A DNA stretch of 64,000 bases from Microbacterium sp. zg-Y625 (GTDB lineage Bacteria; Actinomycetota; Actinomycetes; Actinomycetales; Microbacteriaceae): NCBI RefSeq assembly GCF_030246925.1, contig NZ_CP126740.1, positions 62,001 to 126,000 on the forward strand. Direction: 5' to 3'. The translations under genes were made by a program, and so were the position numbers. Shown in pieces: positions 16,069 through 24,734 of the stretch (the first letter of the stretch is position 1; each line of letters opens with the position of its first letter). The notes under the pieces were generated by a model. It made no database searches. It was not told the DNA's origin and saw nothing but the letters and a program-made list of their open reading frames with translations.

Positions 16069-16533
16069 TCAGGCCCGGGGCAGCGCGTCCTCGAGGGCCA
16101 CCCACGCCAGCATCGCGCACTTCACGCGTGCGGTGAACTTCGAGACGCCCGAGAGCGCCGTGGCGTCGCCGTAGACGTCCTCGTCGAGCTCGAGCTTGCC
16201 GCGCGAGCGCAGCACCTCGCGGAATCCCCCGATGAGGTCGATCGCCTGCTGGCGGCTCATGCCGCCGTCGGCCTCGACGCGGTCGTCCACCAGCGAGGCG
16301 AGCATGGATGCCGACGCCTGCGAGATCGAGCAGCCGGAGCCGTCCCACGTGACCGAGGTGAGGGTCTCGCCGTCGTCGGAGACGCGCGCGCGCAGGGTGA
16401 TGTCGTCGCCGCAGATGGGGTTGTGCTGGTGCGACGTGGCCGTGCGGCCGTCCTCTGGGGCAAGGCCACGGGCGTGCGGGTGCTTCGAGTGATCCAGGAT
16501 CAGCTCCTGGTAGAGGGAGTCGAGGGTGCTCAT
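16069..16533 (-). CDS. sufU: SufU zinc-dependent sulfurtransferase for Fe-S assembly
   Basis: This 154-residue SufU/IscU-like protein has the conserved metal-site residues Cys41 and Asp43 (NPICGDD), Cys68 (GSGCSISQAS) and Cys139 (RVKCAML). An insertion of about 20 residues between the second and third ligands is typical of SufU rather than IscU. In Gram-positive bacteria SufU accepts the persulfide sulfur from SufS. The ATG overlaps the sufS stop by 4 bp (ATGA), so the two are coupled. The sufBCD genes are not in this window. Confidence 0.93.
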   Translation of the reverse strand: MSTLDSLYQELILDHSKHPHARGLAPEDGRTATSHQHNPICGDDITLRARVSDDGETLTSVTWDGSGCSISQASASMLASLVDDRVEADGGMSRQQAIDLIGGFREVLRSRGKLELDEDVYGDATALSGVSKFTARVKCAMLAWVALEDALPRA

Positions 16534-17840
16534 GCGGTGGCTCCTTCCACGCCGAAGTACGCCCGCACGCCGGACACGGCGTCGAGGAAGCGGTCGATGT
16601 CGTCGTCGGTGGTGAACACCGATGCCGAGGCGCGCACCGACGCGGTCAGGCCGAATCGCGCGTGCAGCGGCTTGGCGCAGTGGTGGCCGACGCGCACGGC
16701 GATGCCTCGGGCGTCGAGGAACTGTCCCACGTCGTGCGCGTGCACGCCGGCGACGTCGAAGGAGGCCAGTCCGATGCGGTCGACGTCGGCGCCGGGGTCG
16801 CCCAGCACCCGCACGCCCTCGATCGCGTCGAGCCTGCTGATCAGCCGGCGGCCGATCGCACGCTCGTGGGCGTGCACGGCATCCATGCCGATGGCGTCGA
16901 GGTAACGCGCCGCGGCGGCGAGTCCGATGGCCTGAGACACCGGCTGCGTGCCGGCTTCGAACTTCTGCGGTGCGGGCAGGAATCCCGCCTCGTCGAGGGT
17001 GACCGTGGTCACCATGGATCCGCCGGTCAGGAAGGGCGGCAGAGCCTCGAGCACCTCGGTGCGCCCGTACAGCGCCCCGACTCCGTAGGGTCCGAGCATC
17101 TTGTGCCCCGAGAACGCGGCGAGGTCAACGCCCAGCGCAGGCAGGTCGAGCGCCACGTGGGGAGCCGACTGGCAGGCATCCATCACCGTCAGAGCACCGA
17201 CCGCCTTGGCCAGCGCGACGATCTCGATGACGGGGTTGACGATCCCCAGCACGTTCGACACGTGACTGAACGCCACGACCCGCGTGCGCTCGCCGATGAC
17301 GGAGGCGGCGGCAGCCATGTCGAGCGTGCCGTCGTCCTGCACCGGGATGTGGCGCAGCACCGCCCCGGTGCGGGCGGCCAGCTCCTGCCACGGGATGAGA
17401 TTCGCGTGGTGCTCGGCCTCGGTCACGACGATCTCGTCGCCGGCGCGCAGGGCGAAGGGGGCGGATGCCGGCGCGCCGCGTCCGGCGGTGGCGTTGCCGA
17501 TCGAGTAGGCGACGAGGTTCAGCGCGAGGGTCGCGCCGCTGGTCCACACGAGGTTCTCGGGCTGCGCGCCGACGAAGCCCGAGACGGTCTCGCGGGCGTC
17601 TTCGAAGAGCTCGGTCGCCTCGGCGGCCAGAGTGTGTGCGCCGCGGTGCACCGCGGAATTGGCGCGGGTCAGGAAGTCGATCTCGGCATCCAGGACGACC
17701 TGCGGTTTCTGGCTGGTCGCGCCGGAGTCGAGGTAGACGAGGGGTTCGCCGTTCACCTGCTGTCCGAGGATCGGGAAGTCGGCGCGCAGGGCGGCGGCGT
17801 CGAGGACCCGTTCGGGGGTGGAGGGGATTGTGGCACTCAC
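16530..17840 (-). CDS. sufS: Cysteine desulfurase SufS
   Basis: This 436-residue class V PLP enzyme releases sulfur from cysteine for Fe-S cluster assembly. It shows YLDSGATSQKP near residue 35, AEHHANLIPW, the PLP lysine in FSGHKMLGPYGVGALYG and the active-site cysteine in VRVGHHCAKPLHARFG, which places it in the group II SufS family. The GTG start at 17840 has a TAGCCT -10 exactly 6 nt upstream, indicating a leaderless transcript. It is translationally coupled to sufU, its usual partner. Confidence 0.93.
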   Translation of the reverse strand: MSATIPSTPERVLDAAALRADFPILGQQVNGEPLVYLDSGATSQKPQVVLDAEIDFLTRANSAVHRGAHTLAAEATELFEDARETVSGFVGAQPENLVWTSGATLALNLVAYSIGNATAGRGAPASAPFALRAGDEIVVTEAEHHANLIPWQELAARTGAVLRHIPVQDDGTLDMAAAASVIGERTRVVAFSHVSNVLGIVNPVIEIVALAKAVGALTVMDACQSAPHVALDLPALGVDLAAFSGHKMLGPYGVGALYGRTEVLEALPPFLTGGSMVTTVTLDEAGFLPAPQKFEAGTQPVSQAIGLAAAARYLDAIGMDAVHAHERAIGRRLISRLDAIEGVRVLGDPGADVDRIGLASFDVAGVHAHDVGQFLDARGIAVRVGHHCAKPLHARFGLTASVRASASVFTTDDDIDRFLDAVSGVRAYFGVEGATA

Positions 17841-17846
17841 CCCTCC

Positions 17847-17852
17847 AGGCTA
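17847..17852 (-). promoter_or_regulatory. -10 hexamer TAGCCT of sufSU, leaderless
   Basis: The hexamer ends 6 nt before the sufS GTG. The intervening GGAGGG also resembles a Shine-Dalgarno site but is too close to the start to act as one. Confidence 0.55.
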
Positions 17853-17913
17853 CGCCGCGCGCGCGTGGCGGGGGTCGCCGGCGCGGTCAGCAGCCGACGG
17901 CGCGGAACGCGCG

Positions 17914-19134
17914 TCAGGACGCGGAGAGGAACTCCCGCGCTGCGACCACGAGGTTCTCGACGCCGCGCTCGATCGTGGGGTGCAGCACCGGCGCGAAGAA
18001 GGGGGAGTGGTTCGTCGGGATGTCCTCGTCGATCGTCCCGCCCGCGGCGGCCGCGGCGTAGACCTGGGGGTCCACGCCGCCCCAGAACCAGAACACCAGC
18101 GGTGCGCCGCCGCGGCGGGCGAACCACGAGACGTCCTCGCTGCCGGTGAACATGCCCGGGTCGATCACGGCGTCCTCGCCGAAGCTGCGCTCGAAGGCGG
18201 AGACGAGGCGGGCGGTGGCATCCACGTCGTTGATGGTGGGCGGCAGAGAGTGCTGAACGGCGATGACGGGCGGCTCCTCCGCGCCGGATGCCAGTGCCTC
18301 CGCTCGCACGACCCGTTCGACCTTCGCCATGATGCGCTCGCGTGCCGGCTCGTCGGTGTAACGCAGGCTGAGCTCGAGCTTCGCCTCGGCGGGGATGATG
18401 TTGTTCTTCAGGCCGGCGTGGATGGAGCCCACCGTCACGACCGCCATCTCGCGCGGGTCGACCTCGCGCGACACGACCGTCTGCAGCCGCATGACGGTGG
18501 CTGCCGCCATGACGACGGGGTCGATCGTGGCGTGCGGACGCGAGCCGTGGCCGCCGCGACCGAGAAGCGTCACCGTAAGCCCGTCGGATGCCGCCATCTG
18601 CGTGCCGCTGCGCACCCCGATGAGGCCGGCGGGGAGCGGGGTGAGGTGCTGGCCGAGCACGATGTCGGGGCGGGGGAAGCGGTCGAGCACGCCGTCGGCG
18701 ATCATCGCCTCGGACCCCGCGCCGTACTCCTCGGCGGGCTGGAAGACGGCCACCACGGTGCCCGACCAGGCATCCGTCGTCGCCTGCAGTCGCTCGAGGG
18801 CGCCGAGCAGGGCGGTGACGTGCATGTCATGGCCGCAGGCGTGCATGACGGGGACGTCCTGACCGGACGGGTCGATGCCCCGTGCGGTGCTGGCGTAGGG
18901 CAGGGCGGTGCGCTCTTCGACCGGAAGGCCGTCCATGTCGGCCCGCAGCCAGACGACCGGTCCCGCGCCGTTGCGGATCACCGCGGCGACGCCGGTGCGC
19001 CCGATGCCCTCTTCGAACTCGATCCCCAGCTGCTCCAGGTTCCGGGTGACGACCCCGGCCGTGCGGGTCTCCTGGAAGGAAAGCTCCGGGTGACGGTGCA
19101 GATCGATGTAGAGGGCTTCGAGGTCGATGCTCAT
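17914..19134 (-). CDS. M20 family amidohydrolase (peptidase M20D type)
   Basis: This 406-residue cytosolic metal-dependent amidohydrolase is of the IAA-amino acid/hippurate hydrolase group. It opens with LHRHPELSFQETRTA, followed by LRADMDGLPVEE, the metal-site motifs HACGHDMH (about residue 101) and FQPAEEYGAGS, and the dimerisation-domain GRGGHGSRPH. The C-terminal motif is FTGSEDVSWFA. Substrates in the family include N-acyl amino acids and N-acetyl-diaminopimelate derivatives; none can be assigned here. The start is ATG 19134, 6 nt after a TAGGCT -10 whose TAG is the stop codon of the LacI gene. Confidence 0.85.
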   Translation of the reverse strand: MSIDLEALYIDLHRHPELSFQETRTAGVVTRNLEQLGIEFEEGIGRTGVAAVIRNGAGPVVWLRADMDGLPVEERTALPYASTARGIDPSGQDVPVMHACGHDMHVTALLGALERLQATTDAWSGTVVAVFQPAEEYGAGSEAMIADGVLDRFPRPDIVLGQHLTPLPAGLIGVRSGTQMAASDGLTVTLLGRGGHGSRPHATIDPVVMAAATVMRLQTVVSREVDPREMAVVTVGSIHAGLKNNIIPAEAKLELSLRYTDEPARERIMAKVERVVRAEALASGAEEPPVIAVQHSLPPTINDVDATARLVSAFERSFGEDAVIDPGMFTGSEDVSWFARRGGAPLVFWFWGGVDPQVYAAAAAGGTIDEDIPTNHSPFFAPVLHPTIERGVENLVVAAREFLSAS

Positions 19135-19140
19135 GGCCAG

Positions 19141-19146
19141 AGCCTA
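19141..19146 (-). promoter_or_regulatory. -10 TAGGCT overlapping the LacI stop codon
   Basis: The first three bases of the hexamer (19146-19144 on the minus strand) are the TAG stop of the upstream LacI gene. The ATG of the amidohydrolase follows after 6 nt. Confidence 0.55.
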
Positions 19147-20190
19147 CGGGGCGCCGCCGGCGGCGCGACGGAACGCGGCCGCACCCGGTCTCGGAGCCCC
19201 GGTAGACGCCCGCACAACGAGCTCGAACGGCAGCGCAGCCAGCGGCGTCGGGGCCTCGAGCGCGGCGAGCACCGCCTCGGCGGCCCGCAGGCCCTGGTCA
19301 TGCGGGAACTGGTCGACCGTCGTCAGCCCGAAGAACCCGGAGAGCTCGTGGCCGTCGACGCCCACCACCGACACGTCTCCGGGCACGCTCAGCCCCAGGT
19401 CGCGGGCGGCGATCATCGCGCCGATCGCCATCTCGTCGGATGCCGCGAAGATCGCGGTCGGCCGGTCATCGCGGTCCAGCAGCCTCATGGCGGCCGCATG
19501 CCCGCCCTCGATCGTGAAGTCGGCCTGCTCCTGACGGGCGGAGGACCGGGGGATGCCGGCATCCGCAAGCGCCAGCTCGAACCCGCGCCGGCGCAGTGAC
19601 GGGATGTGCTCCCGGTCGGTGCCGTCCTCGGCGCCGTGCACGGTGCCGATGTGCGCGAGGGCACGGTGACCCAGCCCGGTGAGGTGTCCGGTGGCGAGCC
19701 GCGCGACGGCGACGTCGTCGACCGAGAGGCTCGGCAGCGGCGGCTGGGCCGCCCCGAGCGCCACGACGGGGAGCCCGAGGCCGGCCAGGCGGCTCACCTC
19801 GGATGCGTCGAGCGACATCGCGATGGCGATGACGCCATCCACGCGCCGGCGGCGCAGGAACGTCTCGAACACCGCGGCCCGCTCGACCGGATCGTCGGTC
19901 AGCGCGTAGAGGGTGATGTCGTACCCGGCGCTCTGCAGGCCCGACGCGATGCCGGCGAGCACGGTGGAGAAGAACCACCGGTCGACCACCGGCAGCAGCA
20001 CCCCGATGTTGCGCGCACGGCCCGAGGCCAGGCTCGAGGCGGGCGCGGAGACGACGTACCCGAGCGCCGCGGCGGTGTCGAGCACGCGCGAGCGGGTGCC
20101 GGCCGAGACCTGCCCCCGCCCGCTCAGCGCGCGCGACACCGTCGCGGTGGAGACCCCCGCCGCGCGTGCCACCTCATCGATGCTCACCAT
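19144..20190 (-). CDS. LacI-family transcriptional regulator
   Basis: This 348-residue protein has a typical N-terminal LacI helix-turn-helix and hinge (SIDEVARAAGVSTATVSRALSGRGQVSAGTRSRVLDTAAALGY) and a periplasmic-binding-protein-like effector domain (IGVLLPVVDRWFFSTVLAGI, then AIFAASDEMAIGAMIAARDLGLSVPGDVSVVGVDGHELS). It lies 25 bp downstream of the GH13 glucosidase gene on the same strand, so the two form an operon. The palindrome in front of the glucosidase (21911-21926) is its likely operator. The effector is probably an alpha-glucoside, inferred from the neighbour. Confidence 0.9.
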   Translation of the reverse strand: MVSIDEVARAAGVSTATVSRALSGRGQVSAGTRSRVLDTAAALGYVVSAPASSLASGRARNIGVLLPVVDRWFFSTVLAGIASGLQSAGYDITLYALTDDPVERAAVFETFLRRRRVDGVIAIAMSLDASEVSRLAGLGLPVVALGAAQPPLPSLSVDDVAVARLATGHLTGLGHRALAHIGTVHGAEDGTDREHIPSLRRRGFELALADAGIPRSSARQEQADFTIEGGHAAAMRLLDRDDRPTAIFAASDEMAIGAMIAARDLGLSVPGDVSVVGVDGHELSGFFGLTTVDQFPHDQGLRAAEAVLAALEAPTPLAALPFELVVRASTGAPRPGAAAFRRAAGGAP

Positions 20191-20215
20191 GGCGTGGGGT
20201 CTCCAGGGGTCCGCG

Positions 20216-21898
20216 TCAGATCGACCGCAGCCACACCGTGGTGTCGGCGGGGAGAATGCCGTCGGAGACCGGCTCGCTCGCGACGATGAGCTCTGCCGTC
20301 GGCAGCTCCACCGGCGTCTCGCCGATGTTGGAGATGACGGTCACGTCGCCGTTGCGGAAGGCCAGCACGTCGTCGCCGTAGCCGTCCAGCCACTCCAGCG
20401 TTCCCGCGCCGAGCCCGTGCGCGCGTCGCTCGGCGAGCAGGGTGCGGTACAGCGACAGCGTCGAGTCCGGGTCGCCCACCTGCTGGTCGCGGGCGAGGGT
20501 CGCCCACTCCGCCGGCTGCGGCAGCCAGGACTGGCCGGTGGGGCTGAAGCCGTAGGCAGGCGCGGCCGCGTCCCACGGAATCGGCACGCGGCATCCGTCG
20601 CGGCCGTAGCGCTCGCCCTCGGTGCGGAACCAGGTCGGGTCCTGACGGGCGTCGCCGGGCAGGTCGATGACCTCGGGAAGCCCGAGCTCCTCGCCCTGGA
20701 AGATGTACGCCGATCCCGGCAGGGCCAGCATCACGGTGGATGCCGCGCGGGCGCGGCGCAGGCCCAGCACCGGCTCGGGCTGGCCGGGGGAGTCCGGGCC
20801 GATGCCATGGCCCTGGGGGTTCTCGGCCGTCAGCGCCAGGCGCGAGGCGTGGCGGACGACGTCGTGGTTGGACAGCACCCAGGTGCTGGGGGCGCCCACG
20901 GCGGGGTAGGCGCGCAGCGACTCGCTGATCACGGTGCGCAGCTCCGCGGCATCCCACGGGGTCTCGAGGTAGGCGAAGTTGAACGCCTGGTGCATCTCGT
21001 CGGGGCGCACCCACTTGGCGGTGATGTCCACCGTCGGCAGCCATGCCTCGGCGCACAGGGCCCGGTCGCCGTCATACTCGGCGAGCACCTTGTGCCAGTC
21101 GCGGTAGATGTCGTGCACGCCCTCCTGGCCCCAGTAGGGCACCTCGGCGGCGTCGCCGCCCATCGAGCCGCCGTGGGGGTCGGGGGTGTAGTCGGGCAGG
21201 CCGGGGGCCTTGACCAGACCGTGGGCCACGTCGACGCGGAAGCCGTCGACGCCACGGTCGAGCCAGAAGCGCAGGATGCGACGGAACTCCTCCTGCACGA
21301 CGGGGTTGGACCAGTCGAAGTCGGGCTGCGACGAGTCGAACAGGTGCAGGTACCACTGGCCGGCGGTGCCGTCGGGCTCGGTCACGCGCGTCCATGCGGG
21401 GCCGCCGAAGACGGACTCCCAGTTGTTGGGGGGCAGCTCGCCGTTCTCGCCCTTGCCGTCGCGGAAGATGTAGCGCCCGCGCTCGGGGCTGCCGGGGGCG
21501 GCCGCCAGAGCCTCCTGGAACCAGACGTGCTGGTCGGAGGAGTGATTCGGCACGAGGTCCGCGATGATGCGGATGCCACGGGAGTGCGCGGCCTCGATGA
21601 GGTCGTCGAAGTCCGCGAGCGTACCGAAGAGCGGGTCGACGTCGCAGTAGTCGGACACGTCGTAGCCGGCATCCTTCTGCGGGGAACGCTGGAAGGGGCT
21701 CAGCCAGATCGCGTCGATACCGAGGGCCTGCAGGTCGTCGATGCGGGAGGTGACGCCGGGCAGGTCGCCCACGCCGTCGCCCGAGGCGTCGGCGAAGGAT
21801 CGGGGGTAGATCTGGTAGATGACGGCGGTGCGCCACCACTCGGATCCGGGGCGGGAGTCCGCAGCGGCGGCGCCGGGAAGGGTGTCGGAGAGTGTCAT
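20216..21898 (-). CDS. GH13 alpha-glucosidase
   Basis: This 560-residue alpha-amylase-superfamily enzyme of the oligo-alpha-glucosidase type reads WWRTAVIYQIYPRSFADASGDGVGDLPG at the N-terminus, then AIWLSPFQRSP and ADLVPNHSSDQH. The catalytic nucleophile is Asp223 in GFRVDVAHG, the acid/base Glu284 in CAEAWL and the third acid Asp346 in LSNHDVVRH. There is no signal peptide, so it cleaves imported maltose-like oligosaccharides in the cytoplasm. The ATG at 21898 lies 6 nt after a TAGCAT -10 (leaderless), and a LacI-type operator sits just upstream. No sugar transporter is adjacent. Confidence 0.93.
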   Translation of the reverse strand: MTLSDTLPGAAAADSRPGSEWWRTAVIYQIYPRSFADASGDGVGDLPGVTSRIDDLQALGIDAIWLSPFQRSPQKDAGYDVSDYCDVDPLFGTLADFDDLIEAAHSRGIRIIADLVPNHSSDQHVWFQEALAAAPGSPERGRYIFRDGKGENGELPPNNWESVFGGPAWTRVTEPDGTAGQWYLHLFDSSQPDFDWSNPVVQEEFRRILRFWLDRGVDGFRVDVAHGLVKAPGLPDYTPDPHGGSMGGDAAEVPYWGQEGVHDIYRDWHKVLAEYDGDRALCAEAWLPTVDITAKWVRPDEMHQAFNFAYLETPWDAAELRTVISESLRAYPAVGAPSTWVLSNHDVVRHASRLALTAENPQGHGIGPDSPGQPEPVLGLRRARAASTVMLALPGSAYIFQGEELGLPEVIDLPGDARQDPTWFRTEGERYGRDGCRVPIPWDAAAPAYGFSPTGQSWLPQPAEWATLARDQQVGDPDSTLSLYRTLLAERRAHGLGAGTLEWLDGYGDDVLAFRNGDVTVISNIGETPVELPTAELIVASEPVSDGILPADTTVWLRSI

Positions 21899-21904
21899 GG
21901 GGCC

Positions 21905-21926
21905 ATGCTACTGCAAGCGCTTACAG
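21905..21926 (-). promoter_or_regulatory. LacI-type operator abutting the -10 of the GH13 gene
   Basis: CTGCAAGCGCTTACAG (21911-21926) is a 16-bp palindrome with one mismatch pair and the AAGCGCTT core common to LacI sites. It directly abuts the -10 TAGCAT (21905-21910), so a bound repressor would sit in the -35/-10 spacer. Confidence 0.7.
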
Positions 21927-21974
21927 TCGGGGTTGCTGGGCGGCTGCTCCCAGGGAGGTCGGCGGCGCCGCGCG

Positions 21975-21980
21975 TAGAAT
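21975..21980 (+). promoter_or_regulatory. -10 hexamer TAGAAT of apt, leaderless
   Basis: TAGAAT ends 6 nt before the GTG at 21987. No Shine-Dalgarno sequence is present. Confidence 0.6.
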
Positions 21981-21986
21981 CGGCCG

Positions 21987-22511
21987 GTGACCCCCGAACC
22001 CGCCGCCCTTGCGCGCGCCGACTCGCTCATCCGCACGATCCCCGACTATCCCGAGCAGGGCGTGCTGTTCCGCGACGTCACTCCCCTCTTGGCGGATCCC
22101 GCCGCCCTCCGCAGCGTCGTCGACGCGATGATCGCCCCCTTCGAGGGTCGGTTCGACGTGGTGGCGGGCATCGAGGCGCGCGGCTTCCTGCTCGCCGGGG
22201 CCATGGCCACGGTGGCCGGCGTGGGCCTCGTGCCCATCCGCAAGGCGGGAAAGCTCCCGAGGCCGGCGGCGTCGGTGGCGTACTCGCTCGAGTACGGCAC
22301 GGCTGCCATCGAGGTGCATGACGACATCCCCGAGGGCACGCGCGTGCTGCTGGTCGACGACGTGCTCGCCACGGGCGGCACGCTGGTGGCCGCTCACGAG
22401 CTGATCGGTGCGATCGGCGGGGTCGTCATCGGCACGTCGGTGCTCATGGAGCTCCCGGGCCTCGGCGGTCGCGAAGCCGTGGGTGACGTCTACGCGGTCT
22501 TCACCGCCTGA
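21987..22511 (+). CDS. apt: Adenine phosphoribosyltransferase
   Basis: This 174-residue purine salvage enzyme makes AMP from adenine and PRPP. It has the family pattern IRTIPDYPEQGVLFRDVTPLL near the N-terminus, VVAGIEARGFLLAGAMA, the PRPP-binding VLLVDDVLATGGTLVAA (about residues 117-133) and the KLPRPAASVAYSLEYG loop. The length is normal for the family. The GTG start is 6 nt downstream of TAGAAT, consistent with a leaderless transcript. It is divergent from the GH13 gene, and the LacI-type operator lies between them. Confidence 0.95.
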   Translation: MTPEPAALARADSLIRTIPDYPEQGVLFRDVTPLLADPAALRSVVDAMIAPFEGRFDVVAGIEARGFLLAGAMATVAGVGLVPIRKAGKLPRPAASVAYSLEYGTAAIEVHDDIPEGTRVLLVDDVLATGGTLVAAHELIGAIGGVVIGTSVLMELPGLGGREAVGDVYAVFTA

Positions 22512-22547
22512 GGGCGACCGTCGCGCGTCGTGCGCTGCCGGCGCCGC

Positions 22548-23480
22548 TCAGGTGCGCACGACGACGTTGAGAGGCTCCTCGCCGGCGAGCATCCGTTCCA
22601 CCTGGCGCCGTACGAGGGCCGCGATCCGAGGGCGCATGGCGCTCGAGGCGCCGCCCACGTGCGGGCTGATCAGCACCCCGGGCGTACCCCACAGGGGGTG
22701 GCCCTCGGGCAGGGGCTCGGGGTCGACGACGTCCAGCGCCGCGCGCAGCCGACCCGACGAGGTCTCGGACACGAGGGCGTCGGTGTCGACGAGGGAACCG
22801 CGGCCCACGTTGACGACGAGCGCGCCATCCGGCAGCAGCGCGAGCGTCTCGGCGTCGAGGATGCCGCGGGTCTCCTCCCCACCCGGCAGCGTCAGCACGA
22901 CGATCTCGGCCTCGGGGAGCAGAGCCTCGAGCTCGTCGATGCCGTGCACCCGCACGCCGTCCTCGTCGCGGGCGGTGCGGGCCACGACCGTCAGGTCGAC
23001 CTCGAAGGGCAGCAGCCGCGCGGCGGTGGCCTTGCCCACGCCGCCGTAGCCGATCAGCAGCACGCGGCGGTCGGCCAGGCTCTGGGTGAACTGCGGCTTC
23101 CAGACCCCGTCGCGGGTGTCGACGGCGAAGTCGTCGATGTGGCGCTGGGCGGCGAGGATGAGTCCGACCGTGAGCTCGGCCGTCGAGGTCTCGTGCACAC
23201 TCGCGGCGTTGGCGAAGACGAGGCCCTCCGGCAGCTTCTCAGCGACGCCTTCGTAGCCGATGGACTGGCCCTGCACGAGCCGCGGGGTGACCGCGGCCAG
23301 CAGCTCGTACGGGGTGTCGCCGTTCATGTACGGCGGAACGACGATGTCGATGTGATCGCGGGGCGCGTCGCCCGACAGATCCCACAGGACAACCTCGGCG
23401 CCGTCGGGCGCCGGGGTGAGGTCCTCCGCGAGCTGCTCGGACGGAACGCTGACGAGAAGGGGAGGGATGCCGGTGGTCAT
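22548..23480 (-). CDS. D-isomer-specific 2-hydroxyacid dehydrogenase
   Basis: This 310-residue NAD(P)-dependent dehydrogenase has a shortened N-terminal catalytic part, a Rossmann motif GYGGVGKATAARL (about residues 142-154), the NAD-pocket and Arg region VNVGRGSLVDTDALV, and the catalytic His in ISPHVGGASS. Family members reduce or oxidise 2-oxo/2-hydroxy acids such as glyoxylate, hydroxypyruvate or phosphoglycerate. The specific substrate is unknown. The ATG lies 6 nt after TATCGT (23487-23492). It is a single gene between apt and purQ. Confidence 0.88.
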   Translation of the reverse strand: MTTGIPPLLVSVPSEQLAEDLTPAPDGAEVVLWDLSGDAPRDHIDIVVPPYMNGDTPYELLAAVTPRLVQGQSIGYEGVAEKLPEGLVFANAASVHETSTAELTVGLILAAQRHIDDFAVDTRDGVWKPQFTQSLADRRVLLIGYGGVGKATAARLLPFEVDLTVVARTARDEDGVRVHGIDELEALLPEAEIVVLTLPGGEETRGILDAETLALLPDGALVVNVGRGSLVDTDALVSETSSGRLRAALDVVDPEPLPEGHPLWGTPGVLISPHVGGASSAMRPRIAALVRRQVERMLAGEEPLNVVVRT

Positions 23481-23486
23481 GCTCCG

Positions 23487-23492
23487 ACGATA
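23487..23492 (-). promoter_or_regulatory. -10 hexamer TATCGT, leaderless
   Basis: The hexamer lies 6 nt upstream of the hydroxyacid dehydrogenase ATG (23480). Confidence 0.5.
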
Positions 23493-23522
23493 GTCACCCC
23501 TGGGGCGCGCGGGCCCGGACGA

Positions 23523-24226
<704 letters not shown>

Positions 24227-24230
<4 letters not shown>

Positions 24231-24475
24231 TCGACGACCTCGATGCCGACGACGTCCTCGATCACCGAGTTCGAGAGCACGTCGTCGGCGATGCGGCGGG
24301 CGGCGGCGAGCGTCTCGTCGGTGACGTCGCCCTCGACGGTCAGCTCGAAGCGCTTGCCGATGCGGACGTCACCGAACCCCGTGACGCCGAGGCGCGTGAG
24401 AGCGCCGGCGACGGCCTTCCCCTGCGGATCCAGCAGCTCGGCCTTGGGCATGACGTCGACGACGATGGTGGGCAT
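24227..24475 (-). CDS. purS: Phosphoribosylformylglycinamidine synthase subunit PurS
   Basis: This 82-residue small subunit bridges PurL and PurQ. It reads [22 protein letters not shown] at the start, then [15 protein letters not shown], followed by a C-terminal helix ([19 protein letters not shown]). The length and fold pattern fit PurS. I chose ATG 24475 because the homology begins there and GGAG lies upstream; the frame is open further but lacks conserved sequence. It is coupled to purQ by a 4-bp overlap. Confidence 0.94.
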
Positions 24476-24512
24476 GGTGAGGCTCCGGATGTCGCGGGAA
24501 GGGTGCCCGCCC

Positions 24513-24518
24513 AGTCTA
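24513..24518 (-). promoter_or_regulatory. -10 hexamer TAGACT of purSQ
   Basis: TAGACT on the minus strand predicts a transcript start about 31 nt before the purS ATG, leaving room for the GGAG ribosome site. This is an ordinary leadered promoter, unlike several other pur genes here. Confidence 0.45.
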
Positions 24519-24607
24519 TGGGCGCCGGCCCGCGGTGCGGTCCCCGATCGCGTGGGGGCGTGCGGCACTCCGCGCAACGGGACGTTATAGAACTGTGATC
24601 GCGCGTA

Positions 24608-24621
24608 TGGGAGCGCTCTCT
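24608..24621. promoter_or_regulatory. CebR-type operator 1
   Basis: TGGGAGCGCTCTCT is close to the published Streptomyces CebR consensus TGGGAGCGCTCCCA. It lies just upstream of and touching the -35 TTGACG. Confidence 0.8.
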
Positions 24622-24650
24622 TGACGCTCGTGGGAGCGATCCCATAGCCT
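24621..24650 (+). promoter_or_regulatory. cebEFG-bglC promoter with operator in the spacer
   Basis: The -35 TTGACG (24621-24626) and -10 TAGCCT (24645-24650) are 18 bp apart. The second CebR-type box (24631-24644) fills the spacer, so repressor and RNA polymerase would exclude each other. Confidence 0.75.
24631..24644. promoter_or_regulatory. CebR-type operator 2
   Basis: TGGGAGCGATCCCA is the CebR consensus with one central change (C to A at the centre). It lies between -35 and -10. Confidence 0.8.
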
Positions 24651-24663
24651 GACGTCCAATCGG

Positions 24664-24677
24664 TGAGAGCGCTCCCA
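24664..24677. promoter_or_regulatory. CebR-type operator 3
   Basis: TGAGAGCGCTCCCA is one base off the consensus and lies in the 5' untranslated region, 58 bp before the cebE start. Centre-to-centre spacings of the three boxes are 23 and 33 bp. Confidence 0.8.
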
Positions 24678-24734
24678 CCCGAAGGGGGCGACGGCCGCGG
24701 ACCCGCAAGACCCACCACCACAAAGGAGTGACAC

